A DNA stretch of 6,314 nucleotides from Bacteroidales bacterium GP2 (GTDB lineage Bacteria; Bacteroidota; Bacteroidia; Bacteroidales; Muribaculaceae). Below are positions 6,013 to 6,314 of the stretch, piece after piece. Under the pieces are notes generated by a model, which was given only the letters and a program-made list of their open reading frames with translations, ran no database searches and was not told the origin of the DNA. The translations under genes and the position numbers were made by a program. Every line of letters begins with the position of its first letter. The stretch's first letter is position 1. The DNA is taken from NCBI GenBank assembly GCA_001701115.1, contig DAAJ01000105.1, forward strand, positions 1-6,314, read 5' to 3'.

Positions 6013-6314
6013 ATGGAAGAGAAAACCATAGAATTTACCGGGCGCATCGCTGACCTGAGCGAAGATGACCGTCCCCGCGAGAAAGCCATTCGCAACGATA
6101 TCCGCGCACTCAGCAATGCGGAACTCCTTGCTATTATCCTCGGCGGAGGGATGAAAGGGAAATCGGTTATGGACCTGAGCCGCGAAATGCTTGCCAAAGC
6201 AGACAACAGCCTTGACGCCCTTTCCCGGATGAGGGTAAACGAAATGTGCCGCAATTTCAAAGGCGTGGGTCCGGCAAAAGCGGTATCGCTTGCCGCCGCT
6301 TTTGAACTCGGATT
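6013..6314 (+). CDS. radC: RadC family protein (UPF0758), N-terminal part, cut by window edge
   Basis: One hundred codons are visible before the window ends. The start is ATG 6013, 11 bases after the glycosyltransferase stop, with no Shine-Dalgarno. The sequence matches the RadC N-terminal region: EDDRPREKA (17-25), ALSNAELLAIIL (32-43), KGKSVMDLSREML (48-60) and a helix-hairpin-helix-like FKGVGPAKAVSLAAAFELG (82-100). RadC proteins carry a C-terminal JAMM/MPN-like metal-binding domain, which would lie beyond the edge. Despite the name, a direct DNA-repair role is poorly supported for the family, and the molecular function remains unsettled. Residues 44-46 read GGG where many relatives have RTG or GSG, a minor variation. 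Placement at the end of a helicase operon would suit a DNA-linked role but does not prove it. Confidence 0.92.
   Translation, partial: MEEKTIEFTGRIADLSEDDRPREKAIRNDIRALSNAELLAIILGGGMKGKSVMDLSREMLAKADNSLDALSRMRVNEMCRNFKGVGPAKAVSLAAAFELG

Overview
The window looks like chromosomal DNA from a member of the Bacteroidales, possibly a Muribaculaceae-like gut bacterium. Four things point there: a BF3164/TolB-like six-bladed beta-propeller lipoprotein, promoter elements of the Bacteroidetes type (-33 TTTG, -7 TAnnTTTG), start codons without Shine-Dalgarno sequences, and a carboxynorspermidine decarboxylase of the type gut Bacteroidetes use to make spermidine. The family-level guess rests mainly on a base composition near 50% GC in the core genes and is weak.

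Layout. Positions 1-98 are AT-rich and hold a perfect 10-bp inverted repeat at the window edge. Positions 99-1151 (minus strand) encode the lipoprotein, which is clearly more AT-rich than everything to its right. Positions 1152-1545 are a divergent intergenic region. It contains a good minus-strand promoter (1264-1295), a tiny ORF of 8 codons just ahead of the lipoprotein, and a -7 box (1533-1540) almost touching the real start of the helicase gene.

From 1546 to the right edge four plus-strand genes are packed tightly: a UvrD/PcrA-type helicase (1546-3846), carboxynorspermidine decarboxylase nspC (3843-4985), a membrane-anchored family 2 glycosyltransferase (4985-6001) and the N-terminal third or so of radC (6013 to the edge). 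The first two junctions overlap (ATGA and TGATG) and the third gap is 11 bases, so the set is probably one transcript with translational coupling.

The operon is a mixed housekeeping set: DNA repair and transcription-conflict helicase, last step of spermidine-type polyamine synthesis, a sugar transferase and a RadC-family protein. No shared pathway is evident, and co-expression is the only link the sequence supports. I see no mobile element, CRISPR array, tRNA or rRNA. I also see no convincing undescribed system. The most useful leads are the apparently leaderless helicase transcript, the tiny ORF before the lipoprotein, and the odd operon composition.
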